Assembly: GCA_937128475.1 (NCBI GenBank)
Contig: CAKZML010000122.1
Coordinates: forward strand, 1-48,299
Length of the DNA stretch: 48,299 nucleotides
Origin: an uncultured Chromatiales bacterium
Lineage (GTDB): Bacteria; Pseudomonadota; Gammaproteobacteria; Steroidobacterales; BM003
Direction: 5' to 3'
Shown: piece by piece, positions 25,643 through 35,172 of the stretch
Layout: every line of letters begins with the position of its first letter
How positions within the stretch are numbered: the first letter of the stretch is position 1
Translations under genes and position numbers: made by a program
The notes under the pieces: generated by a model
What the model saw: only the letters and a program-made list of their open reading frames with translations
Told to the model about the DNA's origin: nothing
The model's database searches: none

Positions 25643-27336
25643 TAAACCCGTCCTTCTCCGTCCCCCCTGGGATCCGAGGCCGCCTGAACCTCTCCGCTGA
25701 GGTAGTCCCAGGTAATCACTTCCATGTTTCCGTAGCGACGCCCCACGGGCTTGAGGGTATGGCCCAGGGCCTCCAGCGCCTTGATTTGCGCTTCGCTGAA
25801 GGCGTCTTCCTCGTAGCTGATAAAGTCTGGCAAATACTGGTGATGGAAACGCGGCAATGAGGCCACCTGCATGGCATCCGCGCCCTCCGCCCATGCCAGC
25901 ACTCCCTGTAGCACCATGCTGATAATCCGACTGCCGCCGGGGGTTCCCAGGATCACCAGGCCCTTGTCCGACTCGGCCCAGGTCGGCGACATGCTCGAGA
26001 GCATACGCTTGCCCGGTGCGATGGCGTTGGCATCGTAACCCACCAGCTGAAAGCCGTCCGGCACACCCGGCTTGACTGAAAAATCATCCATCTCGTTGTT
26101 CAGGACAACGCCGGTATCGGGAATCATGATCCCGTTGCCGAACCAGAAATTCAGCGACATGGTCGCCGATACCCGGTTGCCCTCGGCATCCAGGATAGAA
26201 AAGTGAGTGGTGTCATTGCCCATGGCCCGCCAGGGGCTCAGGCCGGGCAGGCTGGCGCTTGGAGTGGCCTTGTCCAGCCTGATGCCGGCCCGTTGGCCAT
26301 CGGCGTAATACGGATGAATCAGGCGCTGCACCGGGGCGGTGACAAAATCCGGATCCCCCAGGTACTGACCCCTGTCCCGAAACGCCCGTCTCATGGCCTC
26401 GACCGTCACGTGGGCCCTGGTCACGCTGTCCAATCCAGGCAGCTTGTAGGGTTCGAGAATATTCAGCGCATTGGCCACCGCCACACCACCGGCCGAAGGC
26501 GGCGGCGCACCGGTAATGGTCACATCACCGTAGCGTGATTTTAACGGCGCCCTTTCCACCACCTGGTATTCCGCCAGGTCCTGCAGGGTCCAGATACCGC
26601 CCAGCTTGCGAACCCCCTCGACCAGCTTGTTCGCCTGCTCGCCGGCATAAAACCCGTCCCGCCCGTGCCGGGCCAGAAGCTCCAGGGCCTCGGCAAGTTC
26701 AGGATTGCGAATCACCTGGCCCAATTCGGGAACCTGGCCATCGATCAAAAAAACAGACCCGGCATGATTGCTGGCCAACTGCTGCTGCTTGAACTTCAAA
26801 CCGCCCTGCAGTCGCGGGTACATAGGAAAGCCCTGGCGGGCCAGGCGTATGGCCGGAGCCAGGCTGCGAGCCAGGGGAAGCCGCCCGTATGTCCGGGCAA
26901 TGTGCACAAATGCAGCCGGCTCACCGGGAATTCCCGAGGCCAGGGCAGTGGCCCTGGACAGACCCGGAACCGGTTCCCCGGCGCTATCCAGGAACATAGT
27001 GGCCGAGGCGGCCAGGGGCGCCCGCTCGCGACCATCTACCATGACCTCAAAACCGTCTTCAGCCCGGTGCAGCAACCAGAATCCCCCGCCCCCCAGGCCC
27101 GAGGCATTGGGCTCCACCACCGCCAGGGCGGCGCTTACCGCCACGGCAGCATCGAAAGCGTTACCGCCAGCTTCCAGGATCTCGTAACCAGCAGCATTGA
27201 CCAGGGGATGAGCCGACGCGATGGCAGCATGTTTCGGGACTGCAGCCAGCGCAGCGCTGGTCAACAGCAGCCACAGCGCAAAAGCCCGGATCAGCAAAGA
27301 CCGGAAGCCGGGATGCCGGGTAATTGTCTCAGCCAT
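25639..27336 (-). CDS. ggt: Gamma-glutamyltransferase
   Basis: 565 aa from the ATG at 27336. Periplasmic Ntn-hydrolase that splits gamma-glutamyl bonds (glutathione, gamma-glutamyl peptides) and can transfer the gamma-glutamyl group. Seen: a Sec signal peptide (hydrophobic run to ALAA, about 19-31), [10 protein letters not shown], the substrate site VDGRERAP, the autoprocessing and nucleophile Thr376 in NDTTHFS, NEMDDFS, and SMSPT plus GTPGGSRI near the C terminus. The start is 5 nt after the coaD stop, so it appears to be the last gene of the rsmD-coaD-ggt run. Confidence 0.94.
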   Translation of the reverse strand: MAETITRHPGFRSLLIRAFALWLLLTSAALAAVPKHAAIASAHPLVNAAGYEILEAGGNAFDAAVAVSAALAVVEPNASGLGGGGFWLLHRAEDGFEVMVDGRERAPLAASATMFLDSAGEPVPGLSRATALASGIPGEPAAFVHIARTYGRLPLARSLAPAIRLARQGFPMYPRLQGGLKFKQQQLASNHAGSVFLIDGQVPELGQVIRNPELAEALELLARHGRDGFYAGEQANKLVEGVRKLGGIWTLQDLAEYQVVERAPLKSRYGDVTITGAPPPSAGGVAVANALNILEPYKLPGLDSVTRAHVTVEAMRRAFRDRGQYLGDPDFVTAPVQRLIHPYYADGQRAGIRLDKATPSASLPGLSPWRAMGNDTTHFSILDAEGNRVSATMSLNFWFGNGIMIPDTGVVLNNEMDDFSVKPGVPDGFQLVGYDANAIAPGKRMLSSMSPTWAESDKGLVILGTPGGSRIISMVLQGVLAWAEGADAMQVASLPRFHHQYLPDFISYEEDAFSEAQIKALEALGHTLKPVGRRYGNMEVITWDYLSGEVQAASDPRGDGEGRVY

Positions 27337-27340
27337 GAAA

Positions 27341-28476
<1,136 letters not shown>

Positions 28477-28515
28477 GAATACGCTTACCCGGAGAACTTT
28501 GTAGCTGGCAATACC

Positions 28516-28683
28516 CTAGGGAGTCTCTGATTTATTCATGAACTTGTATCTTGGGGCCAAAAAAGCCAGCTTCTGTGTTGCCAATCTTCACGATAGCACC
28601 ACTATCGCGTGGGATTGGCGCCTTGAATCTGACTTTTTTCGCTCCCAATCTGCTAAGCCCAGAATAAATCAGAGGCTCCCTAG
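28516..28683. mobile_element. MITE, about 160 bp, with 18-bp terminal inverted repeats and CTAG target duplication
   Basis: Seen: left end GGAGTCTCTGATTTATTC (28520-28537) and right end GAATAAATCAGAGGCTCC (28662-28679), inverted repeats with one mismatch, flanked by CTAG on both sides (28516-28519, 28680-28683). Almost the whole interior is imperfectly palindromic: AAAAAA/TTTTTT arms, then CCAATC/GATTGG, then CGATAG-CACCA-CTATCG at the centre. The transcript or single strand would thus fold into one long hairpin. No transposase is encoded. A 4-bp CTAG target fits IS5-family elements (YTAR target), so I infer a non-autonomous IS5-type derivative. Confidence 0.85.
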
Positions 28684-28754
28684 TGTACCCGGGTCCGGGC
28701 ACGCAGCAATCGCTGTTACAAAATACCTGGGTAATTCAGGCAGGGGCTTGCCGG

Positions 28755-29210
28755 CTAGCTTGCGGCGACCCTGTCCAGCCCAAGGGCATCTTCAAGCCGC
28801 TCCAGCACGACCGACTCTGCGGGATGCAGAACCTTGTCAGCAAGGGCCACCGCCCGGGACGCGTTGAATATCTCGCGACAAACTTCTCCGGGCAGCATAT
28901 GTCCCTTGATCTTCAGGTCATGCCAGAACAGATCGCTCTCGAGACTCACCGTTGAAACAGTCATCCGGATCTGGTCCCGGCTCAATTTATACCCGGTTTG
29001 AGACTGATAAACGTCCACACTGGTTTCGATTTCATCATCATCAAGGTGCCCATCTGCAGAGCACATAACCGCCATGGAGCGTATAACCAGGTCCAAACCG
29101 ACTTGCCGCAGGTCCTCAGCGTTTTGGCTGCCTCCCGGCCCTCCGGGGAGCTTGGCCAGAAAATTGTCGCAGGCATCGAGAACTCGATGAATATGCCGTG
29201 TCAGGTTCAT
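28755..29210 (-). CDS. TerB-like domain protein
   Basis: 151 aa. Seen: an all-helical sequence with SMAVMCSADGHLDDDEIE (about 44-61), the acidic metal-binding-like motif typical of TerB folds, and a second part with LADKVLHPAESVVLERLEDALGL near the C terminus. There is no signal peptide. Known: TerB-like proteins are linked to tellurite resistance and stress responses and may bind metal; their biochemical role is poorly defined. It is a single gene, divergent from ftsY, with an AT-rich region between. Confidence 0.75.
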   Translation of the reverse strand: MNLTRHIHRVLDACDNFLAKLPGGPGGSQNAEDLRQVGLDLVIRSMAVMCSADGHLDDDEIETSVDVYQSQTGYKLSRDQIRMTVSTVSLESDLFWHDLKIKGHMLPGEVCREIFNASRAVALADKVLHPAESVVLERLEDALGLDRVAAS

Positions 29211-29430
29211 TTTCCAATCCCTTGTATAGTTATTTTGGCTCTTGAAAAAAATACAAATAAGATCCGCATTTATACTCTCTTAATAATAAGAATTAGTACA
29301 AATTAAGAAAATTACAAGCTTTGACGGAAATATATTCTGTCGGATGCCCTGCACAGCCCGCCGACTAAATATCCACCAAAGGGAAATCAAGCAAGACAAG
29401 AGGCCACAGAATCACGATAATTGCCAGCCA

Positions 29431-30405
29431 ATGCTTAAACCTAAAAACAAATCCTCCAATCGAGATAAACCTGCGCCCGGATTCATTAAACGCCTGAGGG
29501 CGAGAATCAATCGCGGCGACTCGTGGCTCACCTATGACCTGGCCAACCTGGTCCCCGGCGGCAAAATCGATGACGAGCTGCTCGAGGAACTGGAAACCCG
29601 TCTGCTAACCGCCGACGTGGGAGTCGAGGCCACCGAAGAAATCATGGCGGGCCTGCGCAAAAGTTTGAATCGCAATGAATTAAAGGACGCCAGCGCGGTG
29701 GTCGATGCCTTGCGCACAGCCATGCTGGAAATCCTGGCCCCCTGCGAGGCGCCGTTACAGGTCGGGACCGAACATCGCCCCTGGACCATCCTGTTTGTCG
29801 GGGTGAACGGCGCAGGGAAAACCACGACCCTGGGGAAACTCGCCTCGCGACTCAAGAGCGACGGGCTCTCCACCATGTTGGCAGCCGGCGATACCTTCCG
29901 GGCGGCGGCGGTAGAACAATTGCGGGTCTGGGGTGAACGAAACCAGGTACCGGTGGTTTCCCAGGGTACCGGGGCGGACCCGGCGGCGGTCATCTTCGAT
30001 GCCATGGATTCTGCCAAAGCGCGCAATATCGACGTACTGCTGGCCGATACCGCGGGCCGACTGCAAAGCCAGACCGGCCTGATGGATGAACTGAAGAAAA
30101 TCGTGCGAGTCATTCGCAAGTCCGATGCCAGCGCCCCCCACGAGGTACTGCTGGTGCTGGACGCCGGAATCGGCCAGAACGCGCTAAGCCAGGCTCGCCA
30201 GTTCCACGAGGCAGTGGGGGTCACCGGCCTGGTACTAACCAAACTTGATGGCACGGCCAAGGGCGGAGTGGTACTGAACATCGCCCGCGCCATGAAGCTG
30301 CCCATTCGATTCATCGGTATCGGCGAAAAAGCCGAAGACCTGGATATCTTCAGGGCTGCAGATTTCGTTGACGCCCTGCTGGGCGCCGGGAGCGACCCAA
30401 GTTGA
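29431..30405 (+). CDS. ftsY: Signal recognition particle receptor FtsY
   Basis: About 324 aa from the ATG at 29431; an in-frame ATG at 29344 would add 29 residues, and neither has a clear Shine-Dalgarno site. GTPase that docks the SRP-ribosome complex to the inner membrane. Seen: a short basic N terminus, the N domain (DDELLEELETRLLTADVGVE), then the G domain with GVNGAGKTTTLGKLA, DTFRAAAVEQL, DTAGRLQ, TKLDGTAKGG and GIGEKAEDL. The long acidic A domain of the E. coli protein is missing. The stop overlaps the ftsE start. Confidence 0.95.
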   Translation: MLKPKNKSSNRDKPAPGFIKRLRARINRGDSWLTYDLANLVPGGKIDDELLEELETRLLTADVGVEATEEIMAGLRKSLNRNELKDASAVVDALRTAMLEILAPCEAPLQVGTEHRPWTILFVGVNGAGKTTTLGKLASRLKSDGLSTMLAAGDTFRAAAVEQLRVWGERNQVPVVSQGTGADPAAVIFDAMDSAKARNIDVLLADTAGRLQSQTGLMDELKKIVRVIRKSDASAPHEVLLVLDAGIGQNALSQARQFHEAVGVTGLVLTKLDGTAKGGVVLNIARAMKLPIRFIGIGEKAEDLDIFRAADFVDALLGAGSDPS

Positions 30406-31082
30406 TTCGCTTTGAACAGGTTGCCAAGCGCTACCCCGGTGGGCGAGAAGCTCTTTCGGAGTTAAACATGAGCATGGAGAAGGGCGAGATGGCCTTTCTC
30501 ACTGGCCATTCCGGCGCCGGGAAAAGCACCCTGCTGAAATTAATCGCCCTGATCGAACGACCCACCCGCGGGCAGGTCATTATCAATGGCCAGAATACCA
30601 ACGGCGTCAGCAGGCGAAAAATCCCCGCCTACCGTCGCCAGATCGGCATGGTTTTCCAGGACCACAAACTACTCTACGACAGAACTGTCATGGACAATGT
30701 CGGCCTGCCGCTGGTCGTGCAGGGCATTGGCCACCGGGAGGTCGGCCGCAGAGTCAGGGCGGCCCTGGACCAGGTTGGATTGCTGGGTAAGGAAAAACTG
30801 TTTCCTGTGGCGTTATCCACCGGAGAGCAGCAACGGGTGGGTATCGCGCGGGCCGTGGTGTCAAAGCCCGACCTGCTTATCGCGGACGAACCCACTGGCA
30901 ACCTGGATCCGGAACTGTCCCTGGAAATCATGAATCTTTTTCAGCGCTTCAACGATGTAGGGGTCACCTTGTTGATCGCAAGCCATGACCTGGCACTCGT
31001 GGAACGACTGGGGAAACGCAGAATCATCCTGGAGTCGGGGCGACTGAAGCAGGGCAGCCAGCCCGGAGGCTTTCATAGATGA
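30402..31082 (+). CDS. ftsE: Cell division ATP-binding protein FtsE
   Basis: 226 aa. ATPase of the FtsEX complex, which activates septal murein hydrolases. Seen: Walker A GHSGAGKST (about 35), the Q-loop GMVFQDH, the signature LSTGEQQRVGIARA (a variant with T for the first G of LSGGE), Walker B LLIADEPTGNLD and the switch His ASHD. The start is TTG at 30402 (LIRFEQV read as MIRFEQV), overlapping the ftsY TGA; there is no better ATG that keeps the conserved beginning. It overlaps ftsX by ATGA. Confidence 0.95.
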   Translation: MIRFEQVAKRYPGGREALSELNMSMEKGEMAFLTGHSGAGKSTLLKLIALIERPTRGQVIINGQNTNGVSRRKIPAYRRQIGMVFQDHKLLYDRTVMDNVGLPLVVQGIGHREVGRRVRAALDQVGLLGKEKLFPVALSTGEQQRVGIARAVVSKPDLLIADEPTGNLDPELSLEIMNLFQRFNDVGVTLLIASHDLALVERLGKRRIILESGRLKQGSQPGGFHR

Positions 31083-32095
31083 ACCGCCGTCGACCTGTCC
31101 GCAAGGATAAGCAGCCCCGAGCCGCCAGGAGAAAGCCCACCGCCGGATCCGGCGTCGGACTCCCGGGCCTGATCAAGGCGTATTTCACCCGCCACGCACA
31201 GAACCTGTTCTCCGCCCTGGGCCGGATGGTCAGGCAACCGGTAGGCAGCCTGCTCACCGTGACGGTGATTGGCATCGCGCTGTGCCTGCCTGTCGCGCTG
31301 CACCTGCTGGTGGTCAATGGCAAGGCCATCACCAGCAGCTGGGACAGTGCTGTGGATTTGACCGCCTATCTGAAAACCGGCCAATCCAGCGATGTGGTGC
31401 AAAAGCTGGCCACCAAGCTGCGTCAGCGACCAGACATCAGCAATGTGGACGTGATTCCTGCGGACAAGGCACTGGAAGAATTCCGCGAACTATCCGGCTT
31501 CGGGGAAGCCCTGGACGCACTGACATCCAATCCCATCCCTGACGTGCTGGTCATCCGCCCTGCGGAAGAAAACCTCAGTGCGACCAGCGTTAAATTGCTG
31601 GCCGACGAACTTAGCAACTGGAAAGAGATCGATCTTGTCCAGGTGGACACCGCTTGGGTGGAACGTTTCCACGGCCTGCTTAGTATCCTGCGCCGGGCAG
31701 TGACCCTGGCCGCAGGCGTACTGGCGGTGGGAGTCGTGGTGATTGTGGGCAACACCATCCGGCTGGACATCCAGAACCGCAAAAATGAAATCGAGGTCTG
31801 CAAACTGATTGGCGCCAGCGATGCATTCATCAGACGGCCTTTCCTGTATAGCGGCTTCTGGTACGGCCTGGGCGGGGCATTCATCGCCTTGCTGGTGGTA
31901 AACGCAACCCTGCTACTGCTGCAGCAACCCATCCGCCAGGTAGCCGGGCTGTATGGCAGCAATTTCGAGCTAATGGGGCTGGATCCAGCCTTTACCCTGC
32001 TCATCCTGGCGGGGGGCTCGGGCCTGGGCTGGCTCGGATCCTGGCTGGCAGCAACCCGCCATATGCGCCTGATCGAACCAGGCAAAGAATCCTAA
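31079..32095 (+). CDS. ftsX: Cell division protein FtsX
   Basis: 338 aa. Membrane partner of FtsE. Seen: a long basic, Pro-rich cytoplasmic N terminus (about 1-50), TM1 near 60-80 (SLLTVTVIGIALCLPVAL), a periplasmic domain (about 85-200) that would engage a hydrolase activator, and three C-terminal hydrophobic segments (about 205-228, 255-280, 300-322) with the FtsX motif RLDIQNRKNEIEVCKLIGAS between. It overlaps ftsE by 4 nt. Confidence 0.93.
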   Translation: MNRRRPVRKDKQPRAARRKPTAGSGVGLPGLIKAYFTRHAQNLFSALGRMVRQPVGSLLTVTVIGIALCLPVALHLLVVNGKAITSSWDSAVDLTAYLKTGQSSDVVQKLATKLRQRPDISNVDVIPADKALEEFRELSGFGEALDALTSNPIPDVLVIRPAEENLSATSVKLLADELSNWKEIDLVQVDTAWVERFHGLLSILRRAVTLAAGVLAVGVVVIVGNTIRLDIQNRKNEIEVCKLIGASDAFIRRPFLYSGFWYGLGGAFIALLVVNATLLLLQQPIRQVAGLYGSNFELMGLDPAFTLLILAGGSGLGWLGSWLAATRHMRLIEPGKES

Positions 32096-32149
32096 CCCAC
32101 TGTTTTATAAGATAATAAAATAGTCCCTCAATCGGAACTTAACAGGGGT

Positions 32150-32176
32150 TTAGCACTCTAACTCCCTGAGTGCTAG
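32150..32176 (+). promoter_or_regulatory. CIRCE operator (HrcA site) overlapping the rpoH promoter region
   Basis: TTAGCACTC, nine bases, GAGTGCTAG: 17 of 18 bases match the CIRCE consensus TTAGCACTC-N9-GAGTGCTAA. The right arm runs into TAGAAT (32174-32179), a plausible -10, with TTAGCA (32150-32155) 18 bp before it as a weak -35. HrcA bound here would block the polymerase. CIRCE is known for HrcA repression of groESL and dnaK operons. Confidence 0.88.
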
Positions 32177-32212
32177 AATTCGTTATCCCGATGTGGAGGT
32201 ACGCCCGAAAAT

Positions 32213-33079
32213 ATGAGCAACGCTTTGGCAATTCGCCCTACAGACCTGGTTGTTACCGGTCCGATTGGAAGTCTGGACGCCTATATACAGGCAGTGTCCG
32301 TTATTCCTGTACTCAGTCCGGAGGAAGAGCATGACCTGGCGGTACGATTCCGGGATGAAGAAGACCTGGAAGCTGCCCGCACCCTGGTGCTTTCCCACCT
32401 GCGCTTCGTCGCGCACATCGCCCGTGGCTACTCGGGTTACGGCCTGAACCTTGGCGACCTGGTACAAGAAGGCAACGTGGGCCTGATGAAGGCCGTGAAA
32501 CGCTTCGACCCCGATATGGGTGTCCGCCTTGTGTCCTTTGCGGTGCACTGGATACGCGCTGAAATTCATGAATACGTGTTGCGCAACTGGCGACTGGTCA
32601 AGGTGGCTACCACCAAGGCACAGCGCAAACTGTTTTTTAACCTGCGCAAGGCAAAGAAGAACCTGAGCTGGCTCAACCAGGAAGAAACCGAGGCAGTTGC
32701 CCGGGACCTGGGGGTATCCGCCACCGAAGTTACCGAGATGGAAAAACGCATGTCCGCAAGGGACATGATGTTTGACGCCCCCTCGGATAGTGACGATGAG
32801 CGCGGTGGTTACGGCGCTTCCAACTTCCTGCCGGCGGCAAATTCGGACCCGGCGGAAATCGTCGAGGCCTATGACTGGGAACAAAGCACCCAGCGGCGCC
32901 TGATGGACGGAATCAAGACGCTGGACGAACGCAGCCAGGACATCATTCGTCGCAGGTGGATTACCGAGAGCAAGGAAACCTTGCAGGAACTGGCCGATGA
33001 ATATGGCGTGTCAGCCGAGCGCATTCGCCAGATCGAGAACAACGCGATCAAGAAACTCAAGATGCAAATCGCCACCTGA
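32213..33079 (+). CDS. rpoH: RNA polymerase sigma factor RpoH (sigma-32)
   Basis: 288 aa. Heat-shock sigma factor directing RNA polymerase to chaperone and protease promoters. Seen: region 1.2/2.1 ([32 protein letters not shown]), region 2.3-2.4 ([32 protein letters not shown]), the RpoH box QRKLFFNLR (about 140), and region 4.2 ([20 protein letters not shown]). GGAGG precedes the ATG by about 14 nt. There is a 117-bp gap from ftsX with its own promoter signals and a CIRCE element, so it is probably transcribed separately from the fts genes at least in part. Confidence 0.96.
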   Translation: MSNALAIRPTDLVVTGPIGSLDAYIQAVSVIPVLSPEEEHDLAVRFRDEEDLEAARTLVLSHLRFVAHIARGYSGYGLNLGDLVQEGNVGLMKAVKRFDPDMGVRLVSFAVHWIRAEIHEYVLRNWRLVKVATTKAQRKLFFNLRKAKKNLSWLNQEETEAVARDLGVSATEVTEMEKRMSARDMMFDAPSDSDDERGGYGASNFLPAANSDPAEIVEAYDWEQSTQRRLMDGIKTLDERSQDIIRRRWITESKETLQELADEYGVSAERIRQIENNAIKKLKMQIAT

Positions 33080-33102
33080 GCTTGATAGCTAACGCAAACA
33101 AA

Positions 33103-33129
33103 AATCCCGGCTTTCGCCGGGATTTTTTT
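33103..33129. terminator. Rho-independent terminator between rpoH and the OmpA lipoprotein gene
   Basis: AATCCCGGC-TTTC-GCCGGGATT, a perfect 9-bp stem with a T run on the right and an A run on the left. It can serve both converging genes. Confidence 0.92.
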
Positions 33130-33154
33130 GCCTGTAAAAAATAATCCGAAACGG

Positions 33155-33829
33155 TTACTGGGTCACCGGCACCAGGGTCAACTCAACCCGACGATTCAGC
33201 GCCCGACCTTCCGGCGTACCGTTATCGGCCACCGGGCGGGTTTCACCCATGCCTACGCGAATCATGCGCATTTCCAACACGCCCCGATTTACCAGGTAAC
33301 CGGCCACGGTGGCTGCACGACGTTCCGACAAGGCCTGGTTGTACTGGTCGCTACCGGTAGAATCGGTATGCCCTGCCACTTCCACCACGGTCTTGTCGTA
33401 TTCCTTCAACACCAGGGTTACCGAATCCAGCACGGCGAAGAAGTCAGCCTTGAGATCAGAACTGTCGCTGCCAAATGTCACGTTGCCCGGCATATTCAGG
33501 GTGATTTGATCACCGTTGCGGCTCACGCTGACGCCGGTGCCTTCGAGCTGCTTGCGCAAAACCATTTCCTGCTTGTCCATATAGCCGCCAACGCTACCGC
33601 CGGCGATCGCGCCTACTCCGGCACCGATCATGGCATGCTGCCGCCGCTCCACCGCATCATCCCCGCTGATCAGACCGATGACTGCACCAGAGACCGCACC
33701 GATAATCGCGCCCTTGGTCGCCGACGAGGTTTTTTCCTCGTGGGTATAGGGATCCAGCGTAGTGCAGGCCGACAGTAAAACAGCCGCAGTCAGCAGGGAT
33801 ACAGCAGTTTTTTTCGTATATTTATTCAT
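33155..33829 (-). CDS. OmpA-family lipoprotein with glycine zipper (YiaD-like)
   Basis: 224 aa from the ATG at 33829; GGAG lies 6 nt upstream, and an ATG two codons earlier overlaps that site. Seen: a lipobox LLSAC (Cys about 22), a glycine-zipper region with GAIIGAVSGAVIG and GAGVGAIAGGSVGG (about 40-80) that may insert in a membrane, and a C-terminal OmpA domain (about 110-224) with TFGSDSSDL, EVAGHTDSTGS and NRRVEL, which bind peptidoglycan. Inferred: an outer-membrane lipoprotein tethering the envelope to murein. It is the second gene after another OmpA-type lipoprotein. Confidence 0.9.
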   Translation of the reverse strand: MNKYTKKTAVSLLTAAVLLSACTTLDPYTHEEKTSSATKGAIIGAVSGAVIGLISGDDAVERRQHAMIGAGVGAIAGGSVGGYMDKQEMVLRKQLEGTGVSVSRNGDQITLNMPGNVTFGSDSSDLKADFFAVLDSVTLVLKEYDKTVVEVAGHTDSTGSDQYNQALSERRAATVAGYLVNRGVLEMRMIRVGMGETRPVADNGTPEGRALNRRVELTLVPVTQ

Positions 33830-33900
33830 TGTCATCTCCGTTGTTTGTTCATTCCGGTAAGCCTCTTGCCACCGGATTAACGGCCCACCACGGGGCCTGA

Positions 33901-34596
33901 TTATTCTTTACCGCCCTCGCTCCGCGATCCTGGTTCCACGGCCAGCAAGGGCACGATTCGAATTTCTACGCGGCGGTTCTTCCGCCTGCCCTCGTCACTG
34001 GCATTATCCGCCAACGGCTGGGTATCTGAACGCCCCTCAACCACCATCCTCGCCGGCGCCACTCCCTGGGCCTGGAGCACATCCGCCACCGACCGGGCCC
34101 GTTCTCCGGAAAGTCGCTGGTTAATGGCGGCACTGCCGGTACTGTCCGTGTGACCGCTTATCTCCAGCAAACTCAAGGAATAACTGGCCAATACCCTTGC
34201 CCCTGTCTCCAGGTGCATAGCTGAATCCGTGGATAGCTCTGCGCTACCCACCTCGAAAGCAAGTTCCGAAGACAGGCGCAGCAAGACCATTTCCTGAGCC
34301 TCTTGCACCTGGGCCGTATCACCAACGGCAGCCTTGAGTTCCCTCGCGACGGCAGACATATACAGCCCGACATTGCCCGGTGCAACCGACACCTGCCCGG
34401 CTGCCAGCAATTGCTCCTGGCGCCCTCGCAAAGCCTCGGTCTGGTAGGTTGCCCTTACCATCTGCGTTGCCTCTGGCTCCAGGTCCACCGGCCCGCTTGC
34501 GCAAGCCGACACCAATCCTAGACCCACTACTATGAACCCTGCCTTAACGGCGGGCCAAGCCCGGTTGCAATGCTCCGGCCGCCCGCGTAGCGTCAA
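33901..34596 (-). CDS. OmpA-family lipoprotein
   Basis: About 231 aa if started at the TTG at 34596. The frame is open far upstream, with ATG codons at 34668 and 34695, but those starts would overlap the divergent Mpo1-like gene. Seen: a signal with lipobox LVSAC (KAGFIVVGLGLVSAC), a helical middle (about 45-110), and an OmpA C-terminal domain with FEVGSAELS, LEISGHTDSTGS, LSGERARSVAD and KNRRVEIRI. It is likely cotranscribed with the OmpA lipoprotein 71 bp downstream. Both should bind peptidoglycan; a division of labour is not evident. The start is uncertain. Confidence 0.8.
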   Translation of the reverse strand: MTLRGRPEHCNRAWPAVKAGFIVVGLGLVSACASGPVDLEPEATQMVRATYQTEALRGRQEQLLAAGQVSVAPGNVGLYMSAVARELKAAVGDTAQVQEAQEMVLLRLSSELAFEVGSAELSTDSAMHLETGARVLASYSLSLLEISGHTDSTGSAAINQRLSGERARSVADVLQAQGVAPARMVVEGRSDTQPLADNASDEGRRKNRRVEIRIVPLLAVEPGSRSEGGKE

Positions 34597-34623
34597 TCTC
34601 CAACGGGCAGGAGATACAGCGCC

Positions 34624-35091
34624 ATGCGCACCGCCGACCAGTGGTTCAATGTCTATACAGCGACTCATGAGCATCCAGTTAATAAGCTGATTCATCGATT
34701 TTGCGCCCCGCTGGCTGCGATCAGCATCATAGGCTTGCTGTGGTCGCTGCCGAGTCCCGAGGCTTTCACACGCATCTCGCCCGCCCTGAACTGGGGGTCG
34801 GCATTCGTTATGGCAGCCATTGTCTACTATTTCATCATCTCTATCACACTGGGCTTCGGCATGATCCTGGTGATGCTGGGCCTGATGGTCGGAATTCACT
34901 GGCTGGGCCACCAATGGCCTCCCCTGTGGGCATCCAGCCTGGGCCTACTGCTGTCCTGCCTGCTGGCGATGCTCGCCGGCCACGCGCTGGAAGGTCAAAA
35001 GGTCCGCCTGCTGTATGACCTGCAACTGGTCATGCTGGCCCCGATCTTCCTGCTGGCGGTAGTTTACCGTCGCCTCGGAATTTCTTACTAA
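34624..35091 (+). CDS. Mpo1-like (DUF962) membrane protein
   Basis: 155 aa. Seen: an N-terminal signature with W-F-x-x-Y-x-x-x-H-x-x-P-x-N-x-x-I-H and FCAP, which provides the conserved His residues of the family, a central HWLGHQW motif, and four hydrophobic segments. Known: yeast Mpo1 is an iron-dependent dioxygenase in fatty acid alpha-oxidation at the ER; the bacterial members are uncharacterised. AGGAG lies about 10 nt before the ATG. It is divergent from the OmpA lipoprotein gene. Confidence 0.82.
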   Translation: MRTADQWFNVYTATHEHPVNKLIHRFCAPLAAISIIGLLWSLPSPEAFTRISPALNWGSAFVMAAIVYYFIISITLGFGMILVMLGLMVGIHWLGHQWPPLWASSLGLLLSCLLAMLAGHALEGQKVRLLYDLQLVMLAPIFLLAVVYRRLGISY

Positions 35092-35172
35092 CCCGACCAC
35101 CCGGACACTGATTTACGCGCCTGATTGGGTTATTATTCCGCGCACTTATTCACCTGAATCAGGAGTGCCGAA

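Noticed and set aside
28538-28867. Plus-strand open frame across the MITE as a transposase remnant
   Set aside because: It crosses the element boundary, runs into unrelated DNA opposite the TerB-like gene and shows no DDE-type motif.
29344-29430. Longer FtsY with 29 more residues
   Set aside because: The added residues are not FtsY-like and no Shine-Dalgarno site supports the earlier ATG, though the choice is not certain.
34597-34914. A 106-codon N-terminal extension of the second OmpA lipoprotein
   Set aside because: It would bury the lipoprotein signal and lies antisense to the Mpo1-like gene.
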